Source of the DNA: VRUE01 sp963717375
GTDB lineage: Bacteria > Actinomycetota > Thermoleophilia > Solirubrobacterales > 70-9
DNA length: 64,000 nt
Reading direction: 5' to 3'
NCBI GenBank assembly: GCA_963717375.1
Contig: OY970329.1
Coordinates: forward strand, 2,294,001-2,358,000
Every line of letters starts with the position of its first letter. Within the stretch, counting starts at the first letter, position 1. Of this stretch, positions 1-8,454 are shown in pieces. The notes beneath the pieces are model-generated. The model worked only from the letters and a program-made list of their open reading frames with translations. It did no database searches and was not told where the DNA came from. The translations under genes were made by a program, and so were the position numbers.

Positions 1-431
1 AGTCCGATGACGGCGAGTGCTACACGATCGGCGCCGTTGTCGCCGACCACCTGCAGATGCCCTCGCTGACGCAGGTGATCAAGATCGACGTCACCGACGG
101 CAAGCTGCGCTGCGAGCGTCAGGCCGAGTACGGCTACGACACGGTCGAGATCGAGTTGCCCGCCGTGATCAGCGTCGGCGACGCGATCAACGAGCCTCGC
201 TACCCCAGCCTGAAGGCGATCATGGGGGCGAAGAAGAAGCCCCTCGACGCCAAGGCGACCGGCGATGTCGGCATCGAAGCCAGCATGGTCGGCGAGGGCG
301 GCTCCAAGACATCGGTCCTCTCCCTCAACCCGCCGCCCGCCAAGCAGGCCGGCGAGATCATCGAGGACGAGGACACCAACGAGACGGTCGAAAAGATCGT
401 CGCTTGGCTCGACGAGAGGAAGCTGATCTAG
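1..431 (+). CDS. etfB: Electron transfer flavoprotein subunit beta, C-terminal part (gene enters from left edge)
   Basis: The reading frame is open from base 3 with no start inside the window, so this is the 3' end of a longer gene; about 142 codons are visible. The segment reading VVADHLQMPSLTQVIKID is the typical EtfB stretch before the AMP-binding region, and the basic KAIMGAKKKPLD segment is the usual EtfB recognition-loop neighbourhood. EtfB pairs with EtfA to form the FAD-carrying heterodimer that takes electrons from acyl-CoA and other flavin dehydrogenases. The stop codon directly abuts the etfA start (zero spacing), so the two subunits are co-translated. Identification rests on the family pattern plus the adjacent etfA and ETF-QO genes. 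Confidence 0.93.
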   Translation, partial: SDDGECYTIGAVVADHLQMPSLTQVIKIDVTDGKLRCERQAEYGYDTVEIELPAVISVGDAINEPRYPSLKAIMGAKKKPLDAKATGDVGIEASMVGEGGSKTSVLSLNPPPAKQAGEIIEDEDTNETVEKIVAWLDERKLI

Positions 432-1406
432 ATGGCAGGCATCCTGACCTACGCCCTCCACGACGACGAGGGCAACTTCAACAAGAACTCACTCGGAGCG
501 ATTTCCGAGGCGGCCAAGCTGGCCGGCCAGATCGGCGGCGACGCCGGCGTGATGGTCGTCGGCGACATCGCTGACGACGCCTGCGCCGCGCTCGGCAACT
601 GGGGCGCGACCAAGGTCTACCGGGCCAAGGACGTGCCCGAGGGCCTGGCTCAGCCGATCATCGACGCGATGGCCAAGGTCATCCAGGACGAGGGCTTCTC
701 CTACGCCCTCTTCGGCGGTGGCCTGCTCGGCTTCGAGATTGGCGCCGGCCTCACCGCCCGCCTCAACGCCGGCGTGACGATGGAGGTCACCGAGGTCAAG
801 GTGCAGGACGGCAAGCTCGTCGCCGAGCGCCCGATCCTGCAGGACTCCCAGATCGCCGACGTCGGTTACGTCTCTGAGCCGGGAATCATCATCGGTCGCC
901 TCAACGCCTTCGACGCGAATGAGAGCGGCGGCACGGCTGAGGTCATCGACATCCAGGTCGAGCTCTCGCCCTGGTCGACGAAAGCCAAGATGGTCCAGCG
1001 CGGCGAGCAGCGCGGCGCCGACGTCAACATCGAGGACGCTGAGATCCTGGTCGGAGGTGGCCGCGGTCTTGGCGCCGCCGAGGGTTTCAAGCAGTGCGAG
1101 GAACTGGCCGAGGCGATGGGCGGGGCGGTTGCTGCTACCCGCGCCGTGGTCGACGCCGGCTGGTACCCCTACGCGGCCCAGATCGGTCAGACCGGTAAGA
1201 CGGTCGCGCCGAAGCTCTACCTGGCCGCCGGCATCTCCGGCGCGATTCAGCACAAGGTCGGGATGCAGAGCTCGGAGAACATCCTCGCGATCAACAAGGA
1301 CCAGAACGCGCCGATCTTCGAGTTCTCGGATCTCGGCGTGGTGGGCGACCTGCACAAGATCGTCCCCAAGCTGACCGAGGCGATCAAGGCCAAGAAGGGC
1401 GGCTGA
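432..1406 (+). CDS. etfA: Electron transfer flavoprotein subunit alpha
   Basis: 324 residues, normal for EtfA. The N-terminal half is the Rossmann-like ETF domain. The C-terminal third carries the FAD-binding signature: VGGGRGLG, then TRAVVDAGW, QIGQTGKTVAPKLYLA, GISGAIQH and AINKDQNAPIFEFSDLG, in the expected order. It receives electrons in the EtfAB heterodimer and passes them to the quinone oxidoreductase encoded next. The ATG follows the etfB stop without a gap. The next gene starts 67 bases downstream beyond a strong hairpin. Function is secure; the dehydrogenase partners are not encoded here. Confidence 0.97.
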   Translation: MAGILTYALHDDEGNFNKNSLGAISEAAKLAGQIGGDAGVMVVGDIADDACAALGNWGATKVYRAKDVPEGLAQPIIDAMAKVIQDEGFSYALFGGGLLGFEIGAGLTARLNAGVTMEVTEVKVQDGKLVAERPILQDSQIADVGYVSEPGIIIGRLNAFDANESGGTAEVIDIQVELSPWSTKAKMVQRGEQRGADVNIEDAEILVGGGRGLGAAEGFKQCEELAEAMGGAVAATRAVVDAGWYPYAAQIGQTGKTVAPKLYLAAGISGAIQHKVGMQSSENILAINKDQNAPIFEFSDLGVVGDLHKIVPKLTEAIKAKKGG

Positions 1407-1413
1407 CGTTTCC

Positions 1414-1437
1414 CCCGGGGGGCTTCGGCTCCCCGGG
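1414..1437 (+). promoter_or_regulatory. Ten-base-pair GC hairpin with UUCG loop between etfA and the ETF-QO gene
   Basis: Bases 1414-1423 pair with 1428-1437 (one G-U pair), closing a C(UUCG)G tetraloop. No U tract follows, so it is not a classical intrinsic terminator. It lies 8 bases after the etfA stop and 36 before the next start, where it could stabilise the etfBA message or reduce readthrough. The structure is read directly; the role is inferred. Confidence 0.6.
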
Positions 1438-1473
1438 TGCCGTTCGTTCACCTGACGACGATTGGAGTAAGCG

Positions 1474-3171
1474 ATGCCGCCAGTAGCACCGAGTGAGTTC
1501 CCGCCGCCGTTCGACCCGGCCGATGTGATCGGCCCGCCGACTGACGCCGAGGACGAGCGCATTGAGGTCGGCATCGCGATCGTCGGCGGCGGGCCCGCCG
1601 GGCTCGCCTGCGCCAACAAGATCATGCAGCTGCTCGAGGACGAGCCGGAGCTGACCGAGAAGCTGGGCGAAGTCCCGGTCGCGGTGATCGAGAAGGGCAA
1701 GGTCGCCGGCGCGCACCTGCTCTCCGGGGCCAACATGAAGCCCTCGGCGATGGAAGAGCTCTTCCCCGACCTGCCCAAGGAGGAGTGGCCGGTCTTCCAG
1801 GAGGTCACCAAGGACGCGGTCTACCTCTTGACTTCAAAGGCAGCGCTGCCTTTGAAGCCGATGCCGCCGAACTTCCGCAACCACGGCAACTACGTCACCT
1901 CGGTCTCGAAGCTGGGCCGTTTCCTCGCCGAGAAAGCCGAGGAGGCGGGCGTCTACATCCTCTCCGAGACCGCGGCGACCAAGCTCCTGGTCGAGGACCG
2001 CGTCGTTAAGGGCATTCGCTCCGGCGACCGCGGCCGTGGAAAGGAGGGCGAAGAGCTCGGCAACTTCGAGCCCGGCTCCGACGTCGTCGCTAAGGCGACG
2101 GTGCTGGCCGAGGGCACGGTCGGCCACCTCACCTACGCCGCCTACGACTACTTCGACATGCACGGCGCCGACCCGATGCGCTGGGAGCTCGGGGTCAAGG
2201 AGGTCTGGGAGGTTCCCAAGCCGCTCGACCGCGTGATCCACACGATGGGCTGGCCGCTGCGCAAGTCGCCGAAATACAACGAGTTCGGCGGCACCTTCAT
2301 CTACCCGATGGGGGAGGACAAGCTCTGCATCGGGCTGGTCGCCGGCCTCGACTACACCGACGCGACCTTCTCGGTCCACGACGCCCTGCAGCTGATCAAG
2401 ACCCACCCCTTCATCAAGGACCTGCTCGAGGGCGGCAAACGGGTCGCCTGGGGCGCCAAGACGATTCCCTCCGGCGGCTACTTCGCGATGCCCAAGCGCC
2501 TCGCAGTGCCCGGCATGGTGGTCGCCGGCGACGCGGCCAGCATGGTCAACGTGCCGACCCTGAAGGGTGTCCACTACGCGATGCACGCCGGCATGTACGC
2601 GGCGGAAACGATCGTCGAGTCACTCAAGCAGGACTCGGTCAACTTCGAGGCCTACGACGAGAAGGTCCACAAATCGCTGATCGAGAAGGACCTCTACGAA
2701 TCGCGAAACATGCGCCAGCCCTTCTCCAAAGGCTTCTTCCTCGGCGGCGCCATGGCCTCAGCGATGACGGTCACCAAAGGCAACTTCCCCGGCGGCCACT
2801 GGAAGCAGGAGCACGACTCCGAGGTCGAGATGGATCTGGGCAAGGCGAGCGAGATGTACGTCAAGCCCGACAACGAGCTCACCTTCGCCAAGCTCGACTC
2901 GGTCTTCCTCTCCGGCAACGCGACCCGCGACGACGCGCCCAACCACGTCCGCATCCAGACCAAGGTGCCGCGCGAGATCGCCCAGACCTGGGTCTCGATG
3001 TGCCCGGCGCAGGTCTACGAGATCCCCGACGAGCAGCTCGAGAACGGAGCCGCCGAGGTTGACGTCCACGTCACCGCTTCCAACTGCGTGCAGTGCGGCG
3101 CGATTACCGCCAAGGGTGGACGCCTGACGCTCCCCGAGGGTGGCGACGGGCCGCTTTACCAAGAGACGTAG
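1474..3171 (+). CDS. Electron transfer flavoprotein-ubiquinone/menaquinone oxidoreductase (ETF-QO, FixC family)
   Basis: 565 residues, the full ETF-QO length. The FAD motif GGGPAGLACA lies near residues 40-50 and the second FAD motif AGDAASMVNVPTLKG in the middle. The C-terminal ferredoxin-like domain ends with PEGGDGPLYQET. It oxidises reduced ETF and reduces membrane quinone. Odd point: of the four cysteines that bind the 4Fe-4S cluster in the human enzyme (CPAGVYE plus CxxCxxC), only C510, C538 and C541 are present; the fourth position is Ile544 (CVQCGAI). The same operon as etfBA fits the assignment. A recognisable ribosome site (TTGGAG) lies about 8 bases before the ATG. Confidence 0.95.
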   Translation: MPPVAPSEFPPPFDPADVIGPPTDAEDERIEVGIAIVGGGPAGLACANKIMQLLEDEPELTEKLGEVPVAVIEKGKVAGAHLLSGANMKPSAMEELFPDLPKEEWPVFQEVTKDAVYLLTSKAALPLKPMPPNFRNHGNYVTSVSKLGRFLAEKAEEAGVYILSETAATKLLVEDRVVKGIRSGDRGRGKEGEELGNFEPGSDVVAKATVLAEGTVGHLTYAAYDYFDMHGADPMRWELGVKEVWEVPKPLDRVIHTMGWPLRKSPKYNEFGGTFIYPMGEDKLCIGLVAGLDYTDATFSVHDALQLIKTHPFIKDLLEGGKRVAWGAKTIPSGGYFAMPKRLAVPGMVVAGDAASMVNVPTLKGVHYAMHAGMYAAETIVESLKQDSVNFEAYDEKVHKSLIEKDLYESRNMRQPFSKGFFLGGAMASAMTVTKGNFPGGHWKQEHDSEVEMDLGKASEMYVKPDNELTFAKLDSVFLSGNATRDDAPNHVRIQTKVPREIAQTWVSMCPAQVYEIPDEQLENGAAEVDVHVTASNCVQCGAITAKGGRLTLPEGGDGPLYQET

Positions 3172-3213
3172 CGGGGACGAGGTCGGCCCGGCCTCGTCTT
3201 CTGCATCGCTGGG

Positions 3214-3219
3214 TAGGGT
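3214..3219 (+). promoter_or_regulatory. Putative -10 element TAGGGT of a leaderless promoter
   Basis: TAGGGT is followed by six bases and then the GTG at 3226, which would place the transcription start on or next to the start codon. There is no Shine-Dalgarno sequence. The same TAnnnT-N6-start arrangement occurs before prfA, secA, nadC and the fpg-like gene in this window. Confidence 0.45.
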
Positions 3220-3225
3220 CGGTTC

Positions 3226-4095
3226 GTGATTGCCCTCGGGATCGTTGCGGCGGTTGGAGCTTCGTTGCTCTACAACGCCTCGATTGCATTTCAGGCGCTG
3301 GAGGCTCGGGAGGTGCCTGGGGAGCACTCGTTGCGGCCCTCCCTGATCGGAAAGCTGCTGCGGAACAAGCGCTGGCTTGGGGCGACGGCGCTGGGATTCG
3401 CTGGGTGGCCGCTGGAGATCGCGGCGCTGCTGCTGGCGCCGCTCACTGTCGTGCAGCCCTGTCTGGCGAGTGGGTTGATCCTGTTGCTCTGGCTGGGGGC
3501 GAAGAAGCTGGGGGAGGCTCCGGGGCGGCGTGAGTGGACGGCCGTGGCGGCGATTGTGGTTGGGGTTACCTGCGTGGCGCTGGTGGCGCCGGATCGAACT
3601 ACCGATCATGCCGGGACCGGCGCGATCGCTCTGGCGCTGGGTCTGGTTGCGATCCCAATTGCCGCGCCGTACGCGCTGCGGGGACGGGCTGCCGCGCTTG
3701 GATGGCTACCCGTCGTCAGTGCGGGCTTCGGCTATGCCTGGACCGCGATCGCCAGCAAGCTGCTCACCGACGAGTTGGCCACGGGCGCGCTCGTGGTCGC
3801 CGTCGCTTGGCTGGCCACCGCGGCAGCGTCGGAGGGCCTGGCCCTGCTCAGCGAGATGAGCGCCTTGCAGCGCCGTCCTGCCACCCACGTCGCCCCGGTG
3901 ATGTTCGCGGTGCAGGTGCTCGTGCCGGTCCTCCTGGCCCCGCTGATCTTCGGTGAGTCGTGGGGATCGACGCCGCTCGGGGGGGTTGCGCTGGTCGCCT
4001 CGATGGCGGTCGCGGTGGCAGGAACGATCCTGCTCGCCGGCTCGCGCACGGTCGGCGCGGTCATCGAAAGCGCACATTCCAGCGATTCCAGCTGA
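3226..4095 (+). CDS. DMT/EamA-like multi-pass membrane transporter
   Basis: 289 residues, almost entirely hydrophobic, with about nine or ten predicted membrane spans in two similar halves, as in drug/metabolite transporter (DMT) or NIPA-like proteins. Examples are the stretches IALGIVAAVGASLLYNASI at the N-terminus and GVALVASMAVAVAGTILLAG near the C-terminus. The substrate cannot be told from sequence. The start is GTG, six bases after a TAGGGT hexamer. It stands alone: it is downstream of the ETF genes but has its own promoter-like signal, and the following aminotransferase gene is preceded by a further one. Confidence 0.7.
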   Translation: MIALGIVAAVGASLLYNASIAFQALEAREVPGEHSLRPSLIGKLLRNKRWLGATALGFAGWPLEIAALLLAPLTVVQPCLASGLILLLWLGAKKLGEAPGRREWTAVAAIVVGVTCVALVAPDRTTDHAGTGAIALALGLVAIPIAAPYALRGRAAALGWLPVVSAGFGYAWTAIASKLLTDELATGALVVAVAWLATAAASEGLALLSEMSALQRRPATHVAPVMFAVQVLVPVLLAPLIFGESWGSTPLGGVALVASMAVAVAGTILLAGSRTVGAVIESAHSSDSS

Positions 4096-4126
4096 ATTCC
4101 AACCGATTCGAGTCCGCGTTCGCTGC

Positions 4127-4203
4127 TAGCCTTGCGGCGCCTTCGCGGCTGTATGCAGTCAACTCGTCCCGCGAGGCACCTCCCAGCCACACTCACCAAG
4201 GAG
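4127..4203 (+). promoter_or_regulatory. Putative promoter (-10 TAGCCT), short leader ORF and Shine-Dalgarno for the aminotransferase operon
   Basis: TAGCCT at 4127-4132 is a candidate -10. A perfect AAGGAG lies at 4198-4203. Between them an ATG at 4153 opens a 19-codon frame (MQSTRPARHLPATLTKEPP) whose TAG stop at 4210-4212 overlaps the first plausible codon of the aminotransferase (GTA, 4209-4211). No ATG, GTG or TTG lies at a usable distance behind the AAGGAG. Signals are visible; their use is inferred. Confidence 0.4.
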
Positions 4204-4208
4204 CCACC

Positions 4209-5246
4209 GTAGGGTCCGCAGAGACAATCCGGCCCGACGCGACCAAGTTCGCGATCGGGTTCGACCATCGTGACCGCACCCGCTTGTTCGAGCTGTGGAC
4301 CGATGTTCTCGATTCCGAGCAGTGGTCGGAGGGTCGCATGCTGGACGCGTTCGAGCAGCGCTGGGCGGACTGGAACGGGCTGCCCAGCGTCGGCCTCTCG
4401 AGTTGGGCCGGCGGCGCGCTGGCGGCGCTCGAGTTCGCTGAGGTTCGCGGCGAGACGGTCCTCTGCCCCTCCAACACCTTCATGGCGACGCCGCTGGCCG
4501 CGATCAACGCCGGCGCCGAGGTTGAGTTCGTCGACTGCAACCGCACCGACCTCTGTATGTCATTCGACGACTTCGAGGCAAAGGCCGAGAAGCACAAGCC
4601 CAAGGCCGCGATCCTCGTCCACATCGGTGGCCACATCGCCTTCGATGCGGAGCGCATCGCCGCTTACTGCCGCGAGAACGGGATCTTCCTGCTCGAGGAT
4701 TGCGCGCATGCCCACGGTGCCGCCTGGAACGGGCGCAAGCCAGGAGGCTTCGGCGACGCCGGCGTCTACTCGTTCTACGCGACCAAGACCGTCTCGACCG
4801 GGGAGGGCGGCGTGCTCGTCTCCGCCAACGAGGACCTGATCGAGTTCGCCCGCAAGTTCCGCAACTACGGCAAGTTCGAGCATGAGGTCGACGGCCTCAA
4901 CTTCCGCATGAGCGAGTTCACCGCCGCCCTCGGCCTGGTCCAGGCCGACCGCATGGAGGAGATCGTCGCCTGGAAGAACGACTATGCGCGCGAGCATCTC
5001 GACGCCACGCACCCGGCCCGGCTCGAGCTCCCCGAGGGGATGGTCTCGGGGTTCTACAAGTACCTCGTCTTCGATCCGATCGAGAAGTCCACCGGCCGTG
5101 TCTACGAAGACCCCTGCCACCGCATCATGGGGCGCTCCGACGACCTGCCAAACACCGACTGGGTGGCCGAGAATCACTGGTGCGTGCCGCTCTACTACCG
5201 GCCTGAGAGCCGCGAGGCAGCGATAACCCCCAAGGAGGGTTCATGA
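4209..5246 (+). CDS. DegT/DnrJ/EryC1/StrS-family PLP aminotransferase (start uncertain)
   Basis: About 345 residues. Family marks: substrate region PSNTFMATPLAAINAGAEV, the HAHG segment in EDCAHAHGAAWNGRKPGG, and the PLP-binding lysine in SFYATKTVSTGEGGV. Members aminate keto-sugar nucleotides or act as PLP sugar dehydratases. The next gene overlaps by ATGA, and its product has a nucleotide-sugar epimerase half, so the substrate is probably an NDP-sugar. Start problem: conserved-looking sequence (FAIGFDHRDRTRLFELW) precedes the first ATG at 4338; in-frame alternatives are TTG 4284 or a non-standard GTA at 4209 placed five bases after AAGGAG. I list 4209 as the coding limit suggested by the ribosome site. 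Confidence 0.8.
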   Translation, partial: VGSAETIRPDATKFAIGFDHRDRTRLFELWTDVLDSEQWSEGRMLDAFEQRWADWNGLPSVGLSSWAGGALAALEFAEVRGETVLCPSNTFMATPLAAINAGAEVEFVDCNRTDLCMSFDDFEAKAEKHKPKAAILVHIGGHIAFDAERIAAYCRENGIFLLEDCAHAHGAAWNGRKPGGFGDAGVYSFYATKTVSTGEGGVLVSANEDLIEFARKFRNYGKFEHEVDGLNFRMSEFTAALGLVQADRMEEIVAWKNDYAREHLDATHPARLELPEGMVSGFYKYLVFDPIEKSTGRVYEDPCHRIMGRSDDLPNTDWVAENHWCVPLYYRPESREAAITPKEGS

Positions 5247-7582
5247 GAGTCCTGGTAACCGGAGGCGGGGGCTTCATCGGCTCCCACGTGGTCGACCGCC
5301 TGCTCGATCGCGGCGTCACCCCGCGGATCTTCGACCTCAGCGCTTCGCCGTACCACTCGCCGCTCGAGGTCGAGACCTTCACCGGCTCGATCACCGACGC
5401 CGCCAACCTCGACCTCGCGATGCGCGACTGCGACGCGGTCATCCACCTCGCTGCCGTCGCCGACGTCTCGCACGTCCTCGCCGATCCGGTGCTGGCCGAG
5501 GAGGTCAATACCCGCGGCACCCTCAACGTGCTCGAGGCCGCCTGCCGGGCCAAAGTCGGGCGCGTCGTCTACGGCTCCACCACCTGGGTCTACAGCGACT
5601 GCCCCGAGCAGGAGGTCGACGAGGAAACGCCGATCCCGGCCCCACGCCACCTCTACACCGCGACCAAGCTGGCGGGGGAGACCTACTGCGCCGGCTACGC
5701 CGAGCTTTACGACCTGGAGTCGACCGTGTTGCGCTTCGGCATTCCTTACGGCCCCCGCGCCCGCGCTGCCGGCGTCGTGGCCAAGTTCACAGATCTCGTC
5801 TTCGAAGGCAAGGCGCTGACGATCGCCGGCGATGGCTCGACGACCCGCAGCTTCATCTACGTCGAGGACCTCGCCGACGGAATCGTCGCCGCTCTGGCAC
5901 CCGAGGCCGCCGGCCGCACGTACAACCTCTCCGGCGAGGAGGTCGTGACGATCCTCGAAATCGCTGAGCGGGTGCAGGAAAACACCGACGACTGCAAGAT
6001 CGAACACACGCCGCCGCGGCCGGGTGACTTTCCCGGCAAGGCGATCTCCAACGAGCGGGCGCTCGAGGAGCTCGGCTGGAAAGCGGAGACGAGCTTCAAG
6101 GAAGGCGTCCGCAAGTACGTCGAGTGGGTCCGCAACACCACCCGTCCGCCCGACCCGATCCCCGGCAAGCAGCCCTCGCTCAACGGCAACGAACACGCGG
6201 CCGGCGCGCTGCTCGCCGGTGCTGCTCGCGCCGAGGAGCGCTCGCCCCGGGTGCTGATCCTGAGCGCCGACATCGGCGAGGGCCACGACCTGCCGGCGCG
6301 AATCATCAAAGCTGACCTCGAAGAGGAGGTTCCCGGGATCGAGGTGGAGATCGCCAACGGGCTCGAGGCGATGGGAAAGCTTTCCGCCACGGTCCTTCGC
6401 AACGGCTCCAAGTTGACCTTTCGCTGGATGCCCTGGCTGTTCGACATCCAGTATTGGCTGATCACCAAGTTCGCCCCGGCCCGCTGGCTCTTTCACCACC
6501 TCGGCTACTGGTTCTCGGGCCGCGGCCTGCTCAAGGTCGTCGAGGCCTATGACCCCGACGCCGTGATCTCCACCTACCCCGGAGTGACCGCGGTGCTGGG
6601 CATGCTGCGCGAGAACCGGCGCCTGGATGTCCCGGTTCAATCGGCGATCACGGACCTGGCCGGGCTGCGCTACTGGGCCCATCCCGGAGTCGACCTTCAT
6701 TACGTCACCCACCCGGAGTCGATCGAGGAGGTCGAGAAGCTGGTCGGCCCCGGAACCGTCGAGTGGGTCCGCCCGCCGATCTCCCGCGACTTCCTCATGC
6801 CGCGCACCCGCCGCGACGCGCGAGAGGCGCTCGATGTTCCCGCCCACGCGCGGGTCGTGCTCGTCTCCGGCGGCGGCTGGGGAATCGGCGACCTCGAGGG
6901 CGCGATCCACTCGGCCCTCTCCGAGGACGCCCTGGTCGTCTGCATCACCGGCCGCAACGACGTCGCTCGCGAGAAGCTCGAGCGCAGCTTCGCCGACAAC
7001 GACCAGGTCCGCATCCTCGGCTTCACCGAGCAGATGAGCGACTGGATGGCCGCTGCCGACGCGATGATCCACGCCACCGCCGGTCTGACCGTGCTCGAGG
7101 CCCACATCCGCGGCTGCCCGGTCGTCTCCTACGGCTTCTCGGCCGGCCACCTGCGCGCCAACAACGCCGCCTTCGAGCGCTTCGGCCTGGCCGAGGTGGC
7201 GGGCTCCCAGCACGAGCTGGAGTCGGTCCTGCGCCACGTCACCCGTGAGCGCCGCTCGCCGGATTCCTCCTTCGCCTCGTTGCCCTCGCTCGCGTCGCGG
7301 GTGCTGACCGTGCGCCCGCGGGTGCGCCCGCAGCCGGTTTGGCGTGTGCGCACCGAGCGCGTGGCCACGGCCGTCGTCCTGGCGCTGATCGCGGTGGTGA
7401 TGCTGTTCACCGTGATCGACCGCGAAGCCCCCTACAAGGTGGTCGCCAAGCCGCTGGAGGGACGCATTCACTTCGGCAAGGACAACGACGCCCAGGCCCA
7501 GACACCCGCTGTCGAAAGCTCCCAGCCGGCCCAGCCGAAGCCCGCGGCGGCGCATCAACCGGCCGCCGCCGGCGGCAATTGA
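5243..7582 (+). CDS. Fusion: NAD-dependent epimerase/dehydratase plus GT-B glycosyltransferase (MGDG-synthase-like) with C-terminal membrane anchor
   Basis: 779 residues. Residues 1-300 are an extended SDR: GGGGFIGSH at 7-15, catalytic YTATK at 138-142, GIPYGPR at 166-172. A linker (300-333) leads to a GT-B enzyme resembling MGDG synthase/MurG: VLILSADIGEGH at 337-348, VLVSGGGWGIGD at 539-550, and the donor-site segment HATAGLTVLEA at 610-620. One membrane helix (about 706-724) is followed by a Pro/Ala/Gln-rich tail. It starts at ATGA overlapping the aminotransferase and ends in a TTGA overlap with the deacetylase. Likely role (inferred): make and transfer a modified sugar to a lipid. The fusion is continuous in one frame. 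Confidence 0.85.
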   Translation: MRVLVTGGGGFIGSHVVDRLLDRGVTPRIFDLSASPYHSPLEVETFTGSITDAANLDLAMRDCDAVIHLAAVADVSHVLADPVLAEEVNTRGTLNVLEAACRAKVGRVVYGSTTWVYSDCPEQEVDEETPIPAPRHLYTATKLAGETYCAGYAELYDLESTVLRFGIPYGPRARAAGVVAKFTDLVFEGKALTIAGDGSTTRSFIYVEDLADGIVAALAPEAAGRTYNLSGEEVVTILEIAERVQENTDDCKIEHTPPRPGDFPGKAISNERALEELGWKAETSFKEGVRKYVEWVRNTTRPPDPIPGKQPSLNGNEHAAGALLAGAARAEERSPRVLILSADIGEGHDLPARIIKADLEEEVPGIEVEIANGLEAMGKLSATVLRNGSKLTFRWMPWLFDIQYWLITKFAPARWLFHHLGYWFSGRGLLKVVEAYDPDAVISTYPGVTAVLGMLRENRRLDVPVQSAITDLAGLRYWAHPGVDLHYVTHPESIEEVEKLVGPGTVEWVRPPISRDFLMPRTRRDAREALDVPAHARVVLVSGGGWGIGDLEGAIHSALSEDALVVCITGRNDVAREKLERSFADNDQVRILGFTEQMSDWMAAADAMIHATAGLTVLEAHIRGCPVVSYGFSAGHLRANNAAFERFGLAEVAGSQHELESVLRHVTRERRSPDSSFASLPSLASRVLTVRPRVRPQPVWRVRTERVATAVVLALIAVVMLFTVIDREAPYKVVAKPLEGRIHFGKDNDAQAQTPAVESSQPAQPKPAAAHQPAAAGGN

Positions 7583-8280
7583 TCGGAGCCCTGCTCGGCG
7601 CCGGGGCCTCTGCGGCCGCGGTCCTGCATGCCGGGCCGGCGCTCGCCCCGATCGTGCCGGGGATCGGCCCGGCGCTGGAGATTGAGCTCCGTCAAGAGGG
7701 GGTGGACGGGGTCGCGCTCACCTTTGACGACGGCCCGCACCCGCAGGGCACCCCGATCGTGCTCGACACCCTGCGCGAGGCGGGGGCGACCGCGACCTTC
7801 TTCCTCGCCGGCGAGCAGGTTGTGCGACGGCCGGCGCTGGCGGCGGAGATCGTCGCCGCCGGCCACCGGGTCGAGCTGCACTGCCACCGTCACCGCAACC
7901 TGCTGCGCCTCGGCGTGCGCCAGTTCCTCGAGGACGCCGAGCGCGGCCGCGCCGCGATCGAGGAAGCCACCGGGCAGCCGATCGCCGACTATCGGCCGCC
8001 CTACGGAATCTTCAGTGCCGCGACCCTGCGCGCCGTGCGCCGCCGCGGCTGGCGGCCGGTGCTCTGGTCACGCTGGGGGAAGGACTGGCGCAGGAATGCT
8101 ACTGCCGAGTCGATCGCGCGTCGCGCGAGTACCGGCATCCGGGCCGGCGACATCGTCCTCCTCCACGACGCCGACTACTACAGCGCGCGCGGCTCCTGGC
8201 TACGCACGGCGGCAGCGCTGCCGCTCATCCTCGAGGAGCTCGACAGCCGCGGGCTGAAGACGACCTCGCTGCGCCGCTGA
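7579..8280 (+). CDS. NodB-type polysaccharide deacetylase, probably membrane-anchored or exported
   Basis: 233 residues from a TTG that overlaps the upstream stop (TTGA). The N-terminus (IGALLGAGASAAAVLHAGPALA) is hydrophobic, like a signal or anchor. Carbohydrate esterase 4 motifs follow in order: TFDDGPHP, the metal pair in HCHRH, YRPPYG, and LLHDA near the end. Such enzymes remove N- or O-acetyl groups from sugars using a divalent metal. The order aminotransferase, epimerase-glycosyltransferase, deacetylase suggests that the transferred sugar is acetylated and later deacetylated outside the membrane. An alternative reading is peptidoglycan deacetylation. Confidence 0.88.
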   Translation: MIGALLGAGASAAAVLHAGPALAPIVPGIGPALEIELRQEGVDGVALTFDDGPHPQGTPIVLDTLREAGATATFFLAGEQVVRRPALAAEIVAAGHRVELHCHRHRNLLRLGVRQFLEDAERGRAAIEEATGQPIADYRPPYGIFSAATLRAVRRRGWRPVLWSRWGKDWRRNATAESIARRASTGIRAGDIVLLHDADYYSARGSWLRTAAALPLILEELDSRGLKTTSLRR

Positions 8281-8454
8281 GAAGGCGGCGCGATCGTCCA
8301 ATGCTCGCAGCCGGCGAAGGCCTCGTCGAGGCGCTGCGCCATCGTGCTCCTGGGCCTGTCCTGGTCGAAGATCTCCTGAGCCATGGCTCTCCGTCCTGTA
8401 GGGGGCGTTGCGACAGGATGCCCTCCGGGTCAGACGAAAAACATGCAAGTAGCG
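8281..8454. other. Gap between convergent genes; nothing clear
   Basis: About 170 bases after the deacetylase. A weak hairpin (TCCTGT near 8391 with ACAGGA near 8413) is the only structure I see. No supported small gene or RNA gene is apparent. Confidence 0.4.

Noticed and set aside
5195..7558. A 787-codon minus-strand frame opposite the epimerase-glycosyltransferase gene
   Set aside because: Same antisense effect; rich in Asp, Gly, Arg and Val with no recognisable domain, while the plus strand has clear enzyme motifs.
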